64,000 bases of DNA from Bog-473 sp049513455 (GCA_049513455.1 JBEKWB010000021.1:1-64000), one strand, 5' to 3'. Shown: positions 52,133-61,131, numbered from the stretch's first letter. Notes: generated by a model not told the origin, from the letters alone. Program-made: numbers and translations.

Positions 52133-53290
52133 GTGCCAAATCTGCGCACCATGGTGACCGAACTCGGTACGGGGCTGGGCATGCTCGGTGACGACGATCT
52201 CGATGAGGTCCTGCGCGCGCGATCGCCGGTCATGCGGAGTCTGTCACCCGACGACTGGGACACGCTCAGTTCGGTGCGGGCCGGTGGGGCCTACGACACC
52301 GAGTTTCACGCCGCCTGGCTCAACGGGCGCTCCTTCCTCGCCGCTCGCGATGGGCTCAGGGGCCGGCGGCCCGAGGTGGTCGAGTGGAAGGGGGCACTAA
52401 GGGGCAGCGGGGACGAGGCGGCGCCCGTCGACCTGCGCATCGATTACGTCTACCTGGTCAGCTGCAAGTACACGTCGAAAATTCTCTTCAACGCCTCCCC
52501 TACACACGTGTTCGACTCCTTGTTGGTCGGCGGGCCGGCCCGGCCCGGACGCGGATTGGGAGGCGACTGGTACGCCGAGGTCGCCCCGGTGCAGTACCAA
52601 CACCTCTACGAGGTGGTCCGCCGGGCCGTACGAGACGGCGACGCGGGCGGGTCCGCTCTCCCCCAACCGGCTCGCGGCACGCTCGAGCCCGACACCGTGG
52701 CGCTTCCGGGCTTCGAGGGGAACACGCCGGGCGGCCGCACCGGCACGGTCGCTCGTCACTCGGCGGCCGCGCTCGGCGAACTCCCGGCTCGGGCCGCCGA
52801 TCTGACCTCGGCCCACCGGGCCGCTCTGGGCGAACGCTTGAGATCCGGGTGGCCCGAGGAGGCCGGGGAGGCCTACCGTGAGCTCTCCGACGAGGTGGCC
52901 CGCGCGTCGGTTTCCCGGTGGCATGCCGCCCTTGCGGTGGGTGCCAGCGCCGGTGAGGCCATGCTGTGGCGACTGTTGCGGATGGGCAGCGCCCCCTACT
53001 TCGTCCTGGGCTCGAGCGTCACGCGGTCCTTGCGCCTGCGCATCGCGACCCCGTGGGACTGGAAACAGCTCTTCCGGCTGACCCGCTTCGAAGTGTTCCC
53101 CCAAGAGGGTGGGCAACCTCGGGTGGGCTGGCTGGCCACCGTGCGCGAACGCGCCTCTGGACAGCTCCACGAGGTTGCGGGGCACGTCGAGGTGCGGTGG
53201 AGCCACGGACGGTTTGGCGGGCTCCCCGAGGCGAAGGGCTACCTCGATACGCACCATCACCTCGTGCCGGGCTACTTTCCCCTTCAGTGA
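52133..53290 (+). CDS. Conserved hypothetical protein with a possible PD-(D/E)XK nuclease core
   Basis: The protein has 385 residues and is not recognised as a named family. Residues 80-140 read as EVVEWKGALRG, then VDLRIDYVYLVSCKYTSK and ASPTHVFDSL. An Asp followed by a hydrophobic strand ending in Ser-Cys-Lys is the pattern of the PD-(D/E)XK nuclease fold. The remainder is mixed, with ELFEVF-like FRLTRFEVFPQEG and a His-rich end (YLDTHHHLVPGYF). No signal peptide or membrane segment is seen. It overlaps the following GNAT gene by four bases. Confidence 0.7.
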   Translation: MPNLRTMVTELGTGLGMLGDDDLDEVLRARSPVMRSLSPDDWDTLSSVRAGGAYDTEFHAAWLNGRSFLAARDGLRGRRPEVVEWKGALRGSGDEAAPVDLRIDYVYLVSCKYTSKILFNASPTHVFDSLLVGGPARPGRGLGGDWYAEVAPVQYQHLYEVVRRAVRDGDAGGSALPQPARGTLEPDTVALPGFEGNTPGGRTGTVARHSAAALGELPARAADLTSAHRAALGERLRSGWPEEAGEAYRELSDEVARASVSRWHAALAVGASAGEAMLWRLLRMGSAPYFVLGSSVTRSLRLRIATPWDWKQLFRLTRFEVFPQEGGQPRVGWLATVRERASGQLHEVAGHVEVRWSHGRFGGLPEAKGYLDTHHHLVPGYFPLQ

Positions 53291-53901
53291 CGCCTTTCGA
53301 CCTGTCCGTCTTCGCGGCGCCGTTGACGCTGCCCGAGCTGCGGAACGGCCCGATCCTGTTGCGAGGTTTCGCCCTGTCCGACCTCGCTCTCATCCGTCAG
53401 GCGGCCGAGGATCCCTACATACCCACCATCACCTCGGTGCCCGCGGCCTACAGCGACGACAGCGGACGCGCATTCATCGAACGGCAGCACAGGCTGGTGT
53501 CCGAGGGACATGGCTATGCCTTCGTCATATGTGAAGCGTCGAACCCTCACCGGGGTTTGGGCGCGCTGGGACTGTGGTTGCGCGAAATCGAGAACGGCCG
53601 AGCATCCATCGGATATTGGGTGGTTCCTTCCGCGCGGGGTAGACACGTGGCAGGAGTGGCCCTACGGACAGCCGTCTCCTACGCGTTCGAGGTGTTGGCC
53701 ATACCCCGTCTCCAGCTCTTCATCGAGCCGTGGAACGCCGCGTCACAACGAACAGCAGAGTATGGCGGATTCACTCAGGAGGCGCTTCTGCGCGGCTGGG
53801 AGCGGATCGGCGGCACGCAACATGACGTCTACTGCTATGCGCTGCTGGAGCAGGACTGGAAGGCACCCGGGTCCGTCGAGCACCACGATGCGCTGGACTG
53901 A
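53287..53901 (+). CDS. GNAT family N-acetyltransferase (RimJ/RimL-like)
   Basis: The protein has 204 residues. The pattern GPILLRGFALSDLALIRQAA, GLGALGLWLREIENGRASIG, YWVVPSARGRHVAGVALRTA and LQLFIEPWNAASQRTAEYGG is that of RimJ/RimL-type acetyltransferases. Possible targets are ribosomal proteins, antibiotics or metabolites. GTG 53287 overlaps the stop of the preceding gene, so coupling is likely, and its own end overlaps the start of the small membrane protein. Confidence 0.9.
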   Translation: MTPFDLSVFAAPLTLPELRNGPILLRGFALSDLALIRQAAEDPYIPTITSVPAAYSDDSGRAFIERQHRLVSEGHGYAFVICEASNPHRGLGALGLWLREIENGRASIGYWVVPSARGRHVAGVALRTAVSYAFEVLAIPRLQLFIEPWNAASQRTAEYGGFTQEALLRGWERIGGTQHDVYCYALLEQDWKAPGSVEHHDALD

Positions 53902-54295
53902 GGGACACCGCCACACGGGTCGGTTGCGGCGACGCGCCGTCATCGCGACGGTCACCGCCCTCCTTGCGTCGCTGATCTGGCTCATGGCCGTGCCGAGCAC
54001 TCCGGCCCAGGGTGCGATGCACGTGACTTTGGCCGCCCATACTCCGCACACCGAGGGGTCGGGGGCGGCATCTGGGCACGACAGTGGGCACAGCCGTGAC
54101 CACAAGGAGGGCCCCGTGGCTGTGGTCGCCTCCGTCATCGGGGTCATCGCAGTGGTCGTCTTCATCGTCGGTCTCGGATCTCTCTCCGTGCGCAGACGCA
54201 CGCGCGACCGGCCGCCGCCTCGAGGCCCTGACCAGGGCGGGCCTCCCGGAAGCGGGCGTGGACTCTTCGATCAATGGTTCCGAACCCGTGAGTGA
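53888..54295 (+). CDS. Small membrane protein with His/Ser-rich loop
   Basis: The protein has 135 residues. An N-terminal helix follows basic residues (RLRRRAVIATVTALLASLIW), then a loop rich in His, Ser and Gly (HTEGSGAASGHDSGHSRDH) that could bind metal ions, a second helix (VAVVASVIGVIAVVVFIVGL) and a basic, Pro-rich tail. ATG 53888 lies inside the end of the GNAT gene. Its stop overlaps the methyltransferase start by eight bases. No family recognised. Confidence 0.65.
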   Translation: MRWTEGHRHTGRLRRRAVIATVTALLASLIWLMAVPSTPAQGAMHVTLAAHTPHTEGSGAASGHDSGHSRDHKEGPVAVVASVIGVIAVVVFIVGLGSLSVRRRTRDRPPPRGPDQGGPPGSGRGLFDQWFRTRE

Positions 54296-54950
54296 CACCG
54301 ATCCGACCCTGTGGGCCGACCCCGCGGCCACCTACGACAAGGTGGCGTCGGCGTACGCCGCCACCTTCCTCCACGAGCTGGACCACAAGCCCTTCGACCG
54401 CGAGATCCTGACCAGGTTCGCGACAGCGACGCGGCGGGGATCTCAAGACGGCCACCCCGTCTGCGACCTCGGATGTGGTCCGGGGCACATCGGCGCCTTC
54501 TTGGCCGCGCACGGTGTCGACGCGGTGGGCATAGACCTCTCGGCCGGCATGGTGGCACAAGCCCGCCTGGCGTACCCCGCTCTGTCCTTCAGCCAGGGGA
54601 ACATGACCGCCCTGACCCTTCCCGACGACACCTTCACCGGTATCGTCTGTTTCTATGCGTTGATCCACGTACCCCGTTCGCAGGTCCCGACTGCCCTCCG
54701 GGAGATGTCGCGGGTTCTGGTGCGCGGTGGCGCCCCGCTGGTGGCCGTCCATGGCGGCCGGGGCACGTTGCACGCTGACCAAATGGTGGGTCAGCCCGCC
54801 GATCTCGACGCCACCCTGTTCTCGCTCACCGAACTGTGCGAACTCATCCAGGGGGCCGGGTTTGCCGTCGTCGAGGCGCGCGAACGCGCCCCGTACGAAG
54901 TGGAACACCCGACCCAGCGTCTCTACGTCTGGGCCACCGCAGGCCCCTAA
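54288..54950 (+). CDS. Class I SAM-dependent methyltransferase
   Basis: The protein has 220 residues with the UbiE/COQ5-like fold. Motif I is VCDLGCGPGHIGAFLAAHGV, followed by AVGIDLSAGMVAQAR, FSQGNMTALTLPDDTFTGIV and ALREMSRVLVRGGAPLVAVH. The substrate is unknown. GTG 54288 overlaps the small membrane protein, and its stop overlaps the end of the convergent aldo/keto reductase by three bases, so the run of five genes ends here. Confidence 0.9.
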   Translation: MSDTDPTLWADPAATYDKVASAYAATFLHELDHKPFDREILTRFATATRRGSQDGHPVCDLGCGPGHIGAFLAAHGVDAVGIDLSAGMVAQARLAYPALSFSQGNMTALTLPDDTFTGIVCFYALIHVPRSQVPTALREMSRVLVRGGAPLVAVHGGRGTLHADQMVGQPADLDATLFSLTELCELIQGAGFAVVEARERAPYEVEHPTQRLYVWATAGP

Positions 54951-55846
54951 CGGGGCATGGGAAAGATGAGCTCGGTTGATGCCATCGCATCGATCGCATC
55001 CTGTCGCTCCGACACGCTCAACGGCGTGGCGCGGTCCGCCGCATTGAGCACACGGGGCAAGAGGTCGATGTCGCCGGGCGTACAGAATCCGTGCACGCCC
55101 GGTGTGTCGAGTGCAAAACGCACGCCGCGGTCAATGTCCTCGTCGGATGCCGCCGGCTCGTACCATGAGGTCGCCCAGCGCCCACTTGTGGTCGGATCGT
55201 CGCCGGCGACATCGGCCAACGGGCGCCGGTCGGCCCACGGGCGGTGCGCCACCGCTTTGATGGCCATCACGCCGATGTCCCGTTGTCCGCACAGGGCCAG
55301 CAGTTCCTCGGCGGGCTCCCGATAGCCGGGAAGTCGCCAGAGGGCGGGGTAGATCGGGAACATGACCGTGTCGAGGTCAAAGGGTCGCAGGGCCTCCAAG
55401 AAGACGACCGGAACGTCCAGATCGTGGCCGGTGATCCCGGCGAAACGTGTCTGGCCCCGCTCGCGGAGCTGGAGAATTCGCTCCAGTGCCCCGGACCGGC
55501 GGTCCAGCTCCTCCAGGGTGGTGACGGCATGAGCCTGGTAAAGATCCAGCACTTCCGCGTTGAGCAATCGTCGGGTGGTGTCGAACTGGTCCTGTACCCC
55601 GTCGGGGTTCGCCCGCAAGGTCTTGCCCGCCACGAACATTTCCGCCCGGCACGCGGCCAGATGCGGTCCCACCACGGCCTCGGCCTGCCCGTATTGCGGG
55701 GCGATGTCCAGGTGGTTGACGCCCCGGTCGCGCGCCAACTGGAGCCACGCTCCGGCCTCGGCGGGAGTCGCCGCCCAACATGCCGCCCCCCCGAGGATGG
55801 CCACAGTGCTCTGGTGGCCCGTCCGGCCCAACCGGCGCCGATCCAC
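54947..55846 (-). CDS. Aldo/keto reductase family protein
   Basis: The protein has 299 residues, a TIM-barrel NADPH reductase. The start RRLGRTGHQSTVAILGGAAC, the catalytic Asp/Tyr in HLDIAPQYGQAE, the Lys in MFVAGKTLRANP and DLYQAHAVTTLEELDR are visible. The usual catalytic His region is AHAVTTLEE. Substrate unknown. ATG 55846 fits the family. It is divergent from the enoyl-CoA hydratase. Confidence 0.88.
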   Translation of the reverse strand: MDRRRLGRTGHQSTVAILGGAACWAATPAEAGAWLQLARDRGVNHLDIAPQYGQAEAVVGPHLAACRAEMFVAGKTLRANPDGVQDQFDTTRRLLNAEVLDLYQAHAVTTLEELDRRSGALERILQLRERGQTRFAGITGHDLDVPVVFLEALRPFDLDTVMFPIYPALWRLPGYREPAEELLALCGQRDIGVMAIKAVAHRPWADRRPLADVAGDDPTTSGRWATSWYEPAASDEDIDRGVRFALDTPGVHGFCTPGDIDLLPRVLNAADRATPLSVSERQDAIDAMASTELIFPMPR

Positions 55847-55968
55847 GCTAACGCTCCAACTCCAGCGACTCCATGAGACGATCCTCCTGCCGTCCTGGTG
55901 GACTTGTGGCTCGACGGTACCCGATCCGGAGCCGCGTGGCCTCGTCCGGACTGCCTACGATGCCAGCT

Positions 55969-56772
55969 ATGTCATTCGTAGAGGTCACCACGCCCCAGCC
56001 CCATGTCGCCCTGGTCACCCTGAACCGACCGGAACGGATGAACGCGATGGCGTTCGATGTCATGATCCCGTTCCGGGACCGCTTGCGGGAGATCGGCTCT
56101 GACAACGACGTCCGCGTCGTGGTCATCACCGGCGCGGGCCATGGATTCTGCTCGGGAGCCGATCTCGAGAATCCCGGGACGATCCCCAATGTGGACGGAT
56201 TGACCGCGCCCACGCTGGCCCTCCGCGCCATGGAGCTCTTGGACGACGTGATCACCACCATTCGCCGCCTGCATCAGCCGGTGATCGCGGCCATCAACGG
56301 ACCGGCCATCGGTGGGGGCTTTTGTCTCGCCCTATCGGCGGATATCCGGATCGCGGCAGAGTCCGCGTATTTCCGCGCCGCCGGCATCAACAACGGCCTG
56401 ACGGCGGCCGAACTGGGACTCAGCTTCCTCCTTCCGAGAAGTGTCGGGCAGTCGCGGGCGTCGGAGATCATGCTCACCGGTCGGGACGTGTCCGCCGAGG
56501 AAGCTGATCGGATCGGCCTCGTGTCCAGCGTCGTCGCGGGCGACGCGCTGCTCGCAAGCTGCTACGAGACCGCGGCGCGGATCATCGGCTGGAGCCGGCC
56601 TGGGATCGAGCTGACGAAGAGGCAGCTTTGGAACAGTCTCGACGCCTCGAGTCTGCAGACCCACATGGACGCCGAGGGAACGGCGCAGCTCTTCGTTCGC
56701 ATCACGACCCAGAACTTTGAAGAGTCGATCCGCGCCCGCAGGGAGAAGCGCTCCCCGGTGTTCCTCGACTAA
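55969..56772 (+). CDS. Enoyl-CoA hydratase/isomerase family protein
   Basis: The protein has 267 residues of the crotonase fold. VALVTLNRPERMNAMAFDVM and the first oxyanion segment GAGHGFCSGADLENPG precede the second, INGPAIGGGFCLALSADIRI. At the first catalytic position (Glu144 in rat hydratase) the sequence reads AAGINNGLTAAELGLSFLLP; the acidic residue is in TAAELGL, so activity as hydratase or isomerase is plausible. It belongs to fatty-acid or aromatic acyl-CoA breakdown. ATG 55969 is the likely start. Confidence 0.9.
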   Translation: MSFVEVTTPQPHVALVTLNRPERMNAMAFDVMIPFRDRLREIGSDNDVRVVVITGAGHGFCSGADLENPGTIPNVDGLTAPTLALRAMELLDDVITTIRRLHQPVIAAINGPAIGGGFCLALSADIRIAAESAYFRAAGINNGLTAAELGLSFLLPRSVGQSRASEIMLTGRDVSAEEADRIGLVSSVVAGDALLASCYETAARIIGWSRPGIELTKRQLWNSLDASSLQTHMDAEGTAQLFVRITTQNFEESIRARREKRSPVFLD

Positions 56773-56786
56773 GGGTCTGCCGCAAG

Positions 56787-58223
56787 CTAACTCGCGCGTT
56801 CGCGTGACTGCTGCGTAGGGAGCCGACCCGGCCCCGTACTGCCTGATGGCTCGGCCGCCTGGCGACGCCGGTTCCTCGGCACGGGCCTCTTGGCCACGGC
56901 GCAGCCGGAAGCACGCCAGGACGTCTCGGCTACCTGCCCCCGTGCGGCGATGACCTGGGCCGCGTTGACGTCGGCGTGCTCTTCGTGCCCGCACCTGCGG
57001 CAGGTGAATCTGGCACGGCACCGGTTGGCCGCTTCTGTGTGCCCACAGGCGATGCACTCTCTGGACGAATCCTTCGGATTGACCTTCCATACCCTACGTG
57101 CAGCCTCTTCCGCCTTCACGCAGATCCAGTAGGCCAGTCGAGCCAGTGCGGCATCCTGCAGGCTCCTGTTCAGTCCCTTCTTCTGGGCCACTCCTTTCCC
57201 CGGGGATTCTGTGGTCCCACTGGCTGACTTGGTCATAGTGACGAGCTGTAGGTCCTCGAGGGCGATCACCCCATAGCGAGCGACGATCTCGATGGCACAG
57301 TGGCGGGCCCAGTTCTCCGAACGCCGATGCGCCTGGGCGTAGGCCTTGGCCACGGCTTTGTTGATCCTCTTCCACTGCGGGGAGAACTTCTCGTGCTGCT
57401 CACGTTGGCGCTGGAGGTGGGCGATCTGGGTCCGAGCCTCTTTGAGGAACGGGGGGCAGGTGAGCAGCGTGCCGTCGGGCAGGGCGGCGGTGACCCAGAT
57501 GCCCCGGTCCACCCCACCGATGGCGCGAGTCTCGGGAAGGGATTTGAGGGCCACCCCGCGGAACCCGATACAGGCCCTCCAGGTGCCTGACCTGGTGCGG
57601 GTGATGCTCAAGGTCCGGGGCTCACCACCACGGGCGATGAGACGGCGTAGCTGGCGGACCGCTCCTTTAGCGAGTGGGATCTCACCCACCCCTTGGACAT
57701 AGAGCGCCGCAGCGACCGCCTTGGCCGGGCGTCCACCTTTGCGTGGCGGGCGCGGAGTGATCCCACGCAGATGCCATCCGGTCGGGGTGTCGTAGAAGAT
57801 CGTCCGAAAGCGGGCCCTGGACTTGAAGCGGGGATAGCCCGGAGTCTCCCCGTTCTTTACCCTCCGAAAGAACGCTCCAAAGGCCTCGTCGACGCGGGAG
57901 ATGGCGCCGCGGACCGGAGTGATACCGAAACGGCCGATGGCCGGGCAGACCTCTTTGAGCTCTTTGACCTCGTTGAATTGGTCGAACCGGCTGATGGAGG
58001 TGGGCCGAGAAGAGTTCCGGGTGATGTGCCAGGCGTCACGGCGGTGCTGGAGGGCACCGTTGTAGATGTCGCAGGAGAGCTGCAGCAATTGGGTGAGCAC
58101 GCGCGCCCGGACCCGGGAAGGGCGCAGTGCGATTTCGGCCTTGCGGACCAGGGCGGTATCTGTGCCATCGACGATGAGCTTGGCCGAGCCCACTCGGAGG
58201 GCCGTCTTATCCGGGGCGATCAC
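56787..58223 (-). CDS. tnpB: IS200/IS605-type TnpB RNA-guided nuclease (no TnpA)
   Basis: The protein has about 478 residues. RuvC catalytic residues are Asp239 in GGVDRGIWVT, Glu323 in VIALEDLQLV and Asp418 in HADVNAAQVI. The zinc ribbon is Cys390/Cys393 and Cys408/Cys411 (CIACGH, CRRCGH). The N-terminal RNA/DNA-binding domain begins near residue 15. All catalytic elements are intact, so it could still act as an omega-RNA-guided nuclease. No tnpA lies beside it. GTG 58223 is the start used. Its stop lies 15 bases from the end of the enoyl-CoA hydratase. Confidence 0.92.
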   Translation of the reverse strand: MIAPDKTALRVGSAKLIVDGTDTALVRKAEIALRPSRVRARVLTQLLQLSCDIYNGALQHRRDAWHITRNSSRPTSISRFDQFNEVKELKEVCPAIGRFGITPVRGAISRVDEAFGAFFRRVKNGETPGYPRFKSRARFRTIFYDTPTGWHLRGITPRPPRKGGRPAKAVAAALYVQGVGEIPLAKGAVRQLRRLIARGGEPRTLSITRTRSGTWRACIGFRGVALKSLPETRAIGGVDRGIWVTAALPDGTLLTCPPFLKEARTQIAHLQRQREQHEKFSPQWKRINKAVAKAYAQAHRRSENWARHCAIEIVARYGVIALEDLQLVTMTKSASGTTESPGKGVAQKKGLNRSLQDAALARLAYWICVKAEEAARRVWKVNPKDSSRECIACGHTEAANRCRARFTCRRCGHEEHADVNAAQVIAARGQVAETSWRASGCAVAKRPVPRNRRRQAAEPSGSTGPGRLPTQQSRERAS

Positions 58224-58318
58224 GGTTTCTAATCTGACATGGGGGTGTGACTCACGGCATCCATTTCGGATCGCGTGATCTAACTTGTGGCGGGCCCTAA
58301 CGAGGGCTGCGAAGACTA

Positions 58319-58699
58319 CTAAGGAACGTTGACCAGCGAACGGGCCGCCATATCGAAGTAGGCATGCAGCTCCTCGGCATCCGATGGCCCCAGACGGTCG
58401 GTCTCGACCATACGGTCGACGGCGCTGCGCATGTGGCGTAGCCACGCGTCACGCTCCGCCGGTCCAACGACGAAAGGGGCGTGCCGCATGCGCAGCCTGG
58501 GATGGCCCCGCTGCTCGTTGTATGTCGCGGGACCGCCCCAGTACTGCATCAGGAAGAGGGCCAGATGGCTACGTGATTCGGTCAGATCGTCCGGGTAGAG
58601 CGGCCGCAGCAAGGGGTCCCCGGCGACGCCCAGGTAGAAGTGGTCGACCAGGTCGGTAAAGAATTGCTCACCACCCACCCGTGCAAAGAGTGCGTCCAC
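58319..58699 (-). CDS. Truncated hemoglobin, group II (trHbO-like)
   Basis: The protein has 126 residues with a 2/2 globin fold. It starts LFARVGGEQFFTDLVDHFYL, followed by DPLLRPLYPDDLTESRSHLA, YWGGPATYNEQRGHPRLRMR with the proximal His following in HAPFVV, and the helix DAWLRHMRSAVDRM. Such globins bind O2 or NO and protect against nitrosative stress. GTG 58699 is the start. It is divergent from the tRNA-Gly gene. Confidence 0.92.
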   Translation of the reverse strand: MDALFARVGGEQFFTDLVDHFYLGVAGDPLLRPLYPDDLTESRSHLALFLMQYWGGPATYNEQRGHPRLRMRHAPFVVGPAERDAWLRHMRSAVDRMVETDRLGPSDAEELHAYFDMAARSLVNVP

Positions 58700-58737
58700 G
58701 GAGATGACGGTAGACGCTCTAGACTGCCCCCCTATTC

Positions 58738-58808
<71 letters not shown>

Positions 58809-58976
58809 CTCTGTAGAAAGTCCAGGTCAGGGCCGCTCAAGTGCCGCCGGCACACAGGTCAACGCGAGCAGCATCGGACCTTCTGGTGGCGCTCCGTCAT
58901 AGCGGTAAGGGGCACCAAACCCCCGCAGAGCTGCGGCCCTTTCGGTGAGGTCGAGACGTTGACATACGCTTGCGCG

Positions 58977-59525
58977 ATGAGCGACGTCCATGACAGGTAC
59001 CTGTTGGTGTCGAGCGGCTTCAATGCTGCGGTCAGGGCCGTGACCCCTGACCAGTGGGGGGCGCAATCCCCCTGCGAGCAGTGGACGGCCCGCGACCTGG
59101 TGGCGCACGTCGTCGAGAATCATCGGGGCGTGATCGCCAGTGTCAGGGGTGGGGAGTCAGAGCCCCTGGGCACTGACGAGGACCCGAGGCAGGCCTGGGA
59201 GAGCGTCTCTCGAGCGATCGGCGAGATAACCGGAGACCCGGAGGAGGTGACCAAGGAGATCGACGGGCCTACTGGCAAGATGCCTGCAGGTCAGATCATC
59301 GGCCAGTTCGTGACCATGGACGTGCTCGTCCACACATGGGACCTGGCACGAACGATCGGTGCGGACGAGCGCCTCGACGAGGACTCCGTGCGTCGGGCCT
59401 ATGAGGCTCTCAAGCCGATGGACGCCATGATTCGCCAGCCGAACGTCTTCGGGCCCAAGTTGGAACCACCTATGGGTGCGGACCTGCAGACTGAGTTCCT
59501 TTACTTCTTAGGACGGCGGGCGTAG
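58977..59525 (+). CDS. TIGR03086-like metal-binding (mycothiol-dependent isomerase fold) protein
   Basis: The protein has 182 residues with the DinB-like fold: SPCEQWTARDLVAHVVENHR supplies the first His, MDVLVHTWDLARTIGADERL the last. A bound divalent metal and a mycothiol-dependent reaction are expected for the family, but the substrate is unknown. ATG 58977 begins the conserved sequence. It is the first gene after tRNA-Gly, within the stretch bounded by the tRNA repeat. Confidence 0.9.
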   Translation: MSDVHDRYLLVSSGFNAAVRAVTPDQWGAQSPCEQWTARDLVAHVVENHRGVIASVRGGESEPLGTDEDPRQAWESVSRAIGEITGDPEEVTKEIDGPTGKMPAGQIIGQFVTMDVLVHTWDLARTIGADERLDEDSVRRAYEALKPMDAMIRQPNVFGPKLEPPMGADLQTEFLYFLGRRA

Positions 59526-59564
59526 GTAGGGCGACGGGCCATCCCTGTCTCCGCAGGCCAGGCG

Positions 59565-59798
59565 GTGGTGGTGCGTTACAACTCGACCCAGCCGACGACA
59601 GGAACCGTCATCTCGCAACCTCCTCCACAAAGCCGGCCGAATGGACTCTACGGCGCGTTGGTGGTGACCACGGCTTTGGCCCTTGGCTTGTGGGGCCGGG
59701 TGGTGTCGACTCATCGACGATGGCGCCGCATCCAGGCGCGCGAGGATGCCACCGACTACCGGATGGACCCCTGGGCCGGAACGACAAACAGTGCATAA
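59565..59798 (+). CDS. Possible small single-pass membrane protein
   Basis: A 77-residue frame has a Pro/Gln-rich start, one hydrophobic segment (LYGALVVTTALALGLWG) and a charged tail (RRWRRIQAREDATDYRMDPW). GTG start, weak ribosome site, no recognised family. The call rests on the hydrophobic-then-basic topology alone and could be wrong. Confidence 0.3.
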   Translation: MVVRYNSTQPTTGTVISQPPPQSRPNGLYGALVVTTALALGLWGRVVSTHRRWRRIQAREDATDYRMDPWAGTTNSA

Positions 59799-59936
59799 CT
59801 GATCTCAACGAGCCGATTCGAAAGGTCCTCCGCCACTTTGTTTATAGGCGAGCAGACTGACGGCACTCGTCGTTCCACATGCTGCTGGTGGACTGCTCGG
59901 AGCTGTCGTGACGCAAGCCGCTGTGGCGGGACGTTC

Positions 59937-60149
59937 TCACTGAGCGACGTCGCGCTTGGCCTTCGGAGCGTGCTCCCGGCACGCCTCCACGTACCAGCTC
60001 TTCCCCTTTGCATCCCGCCAGATCCCTTTCCACGCAGGCGCCTGGGGGCAGTGGGTCGCCTGGAGCTTGGGGTCGCAAATCATCCGGAAGCATCTGCCGC
60101 GCCGGACCGAGAAGGCGGTGATGAGGTCGCCGGGTTGGGGCATGGCCAT
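59937..60149 (-). CDS. Small hypothetical protein with three cysteines
   Basis: The protein has 70 residues: a strand-rich start DLITAFSVRRGRCFRMICDP, then THCPQAPAWKGIWRDAKGKS and WYVEACREHAP. The order of aromatic, Cys and basic residues looks like a folded small domain rather than noise. Similar short proteins are, from memory, present in actinobacteria and their phages. Located inside the possible integrated stretch. Function unknown. Confidence 0.5.
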   Translation of the reverse strand: MAMPQPGDLITAFSVRRGRCFRMICDPKLQATHCPQAPAWKGIWRDAKGKSWYVEACREHAPKAKRDVAQ

Positions 60150-60414
60150 AGCGGTGACCGTACCCGGCGGGTGCGTCGGTCTTCAGGGGTACGTCACAAA
60201 CCCCTGATCGGGCAGGGTTCATCCCGTCTTCACGACGACGTCACATGGCCCAGCGAAAGGTTCGTGATACTCCGTAATAGGGGGCTTGAGTACGGAGGAC
60301 GCACATGAGCAGTCCTCGTCCTGCGTCGACGCAAAGCGAGTCGCACAGAGAACTCAGTTTGACGAAGCCGCACAGGGGCAGTGCCATGGGCTTCGTCGGA
60401 GGACTACGGACCCT

Positions 60415-60966
60415 TTAGAACCACTCCAGAGCTTTGGCGGTGAAGCCCTTGATCTCCTCGCGCGTGGCTTCTCGCCCTTGCCCCGAACGCCAGGAACCTT
60501 CATCTCGAACGCAAACGGTCAGCTCGGGAGTCTCTACCCATTGGCAACAAATCGCCGTCACGGTCCCAGGTTGTTGCCAGCTCGCGTGGAGCTCGTGGGC
60601 GAGCTGGTGATAGTGCTTGCCCTCATGAAAGATGGTCGCCCTTGAGGACAACCTCACCGCGTCCGACCGCCGCCCGTTCTCGGCGCCCGGGGAGTAGCGG
60701 AAGCGCATGTACTTGTCGCCTTCGGTGTCCTCTTCATACCGAGTGTTCGTCATCTCACCGGCGATGATCGTCGAGGTGAAGTCATACGGATGGTCGTGGA
60801 TAGGCGGTTCCCCGACCCAGTAGCTCGGGTCCCAGACATGAAGCCGACACTCCCGGCGGTCGTCGAGGCGCAGACTCATGAGCCCGATATCCTGCATTCT
60901 CCAGGGGAAGTCCTCCGCGTGTTGGAGCATCGTGAGAACCAGGGCCTTGCTCAGCGTCTCGCTCAT
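60415..60966 (-). CDS. Cupin-like protein (cysteine dioxygenase-type barrel)
   Basis: The protein has 183 residues. GEPPIHDHPYDFTSTIIAGE supplies the first cupin motif with two His, and KHYHQLAHELHASWQQPGTV supplies further His. A metal-binding single barrel, as in dioxygenases and isomerases, is expected, but the family is not identified. ATG 60966 has AGAGGA about five bases upstream. A perfect inverted repeat at 61004-61029 lies 38 bases before the start and is likely its operator. Confidence 0.65.
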   Translation of the reverse strand: MSETLSKALVLTMLQHAEDFPWRMQDIGLMSLRLDDRRECRLHVWDPSYWVGEPPIHDHPYDFTSTIIAGEMTNTRYEEDTEGDKYMRFRYSPGAENGRRSDAVRLSSRATIFHEGKHYHQLAHELHASWQQPGTVTAICCQWVETPELTVCVRDEGSWRSGQGREATREEIKGFTAKALEWF

Positions 60967-61003
60967 CGCGTCCTCTCCGCACCGCCGGGGCACTTGCCCA
61001 GCG

Positions 61004-61029
61004 CGCAAATCACATCACTGTGATTTGCG
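61004..61029. promoter_or_regulatory. Perfect inverted repeat upstream of the cupin-like gene
   Basis: CGCAAATCACA (61004-61014) and TGTGATTTGCG (61019-61029) are exact complements around TCAC. The 26-base palindrome is positioned as an operator for the gene starting at 60966. No regulator gene is adjacent. The half site TGTGA is shared with CRP sites, but the spacing and order differ. Confidence 0.7.
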
Positions 61030-61131
61030 TGAGTCAAGGGGGTGAATAGCGCGGTCGCCACGACCCAGGGGGTTCGCGACGTATTTACGCGCCCCGAAGT
61101 GCGCACCGCCCGGAAATCCCGGCGGTTCGCT

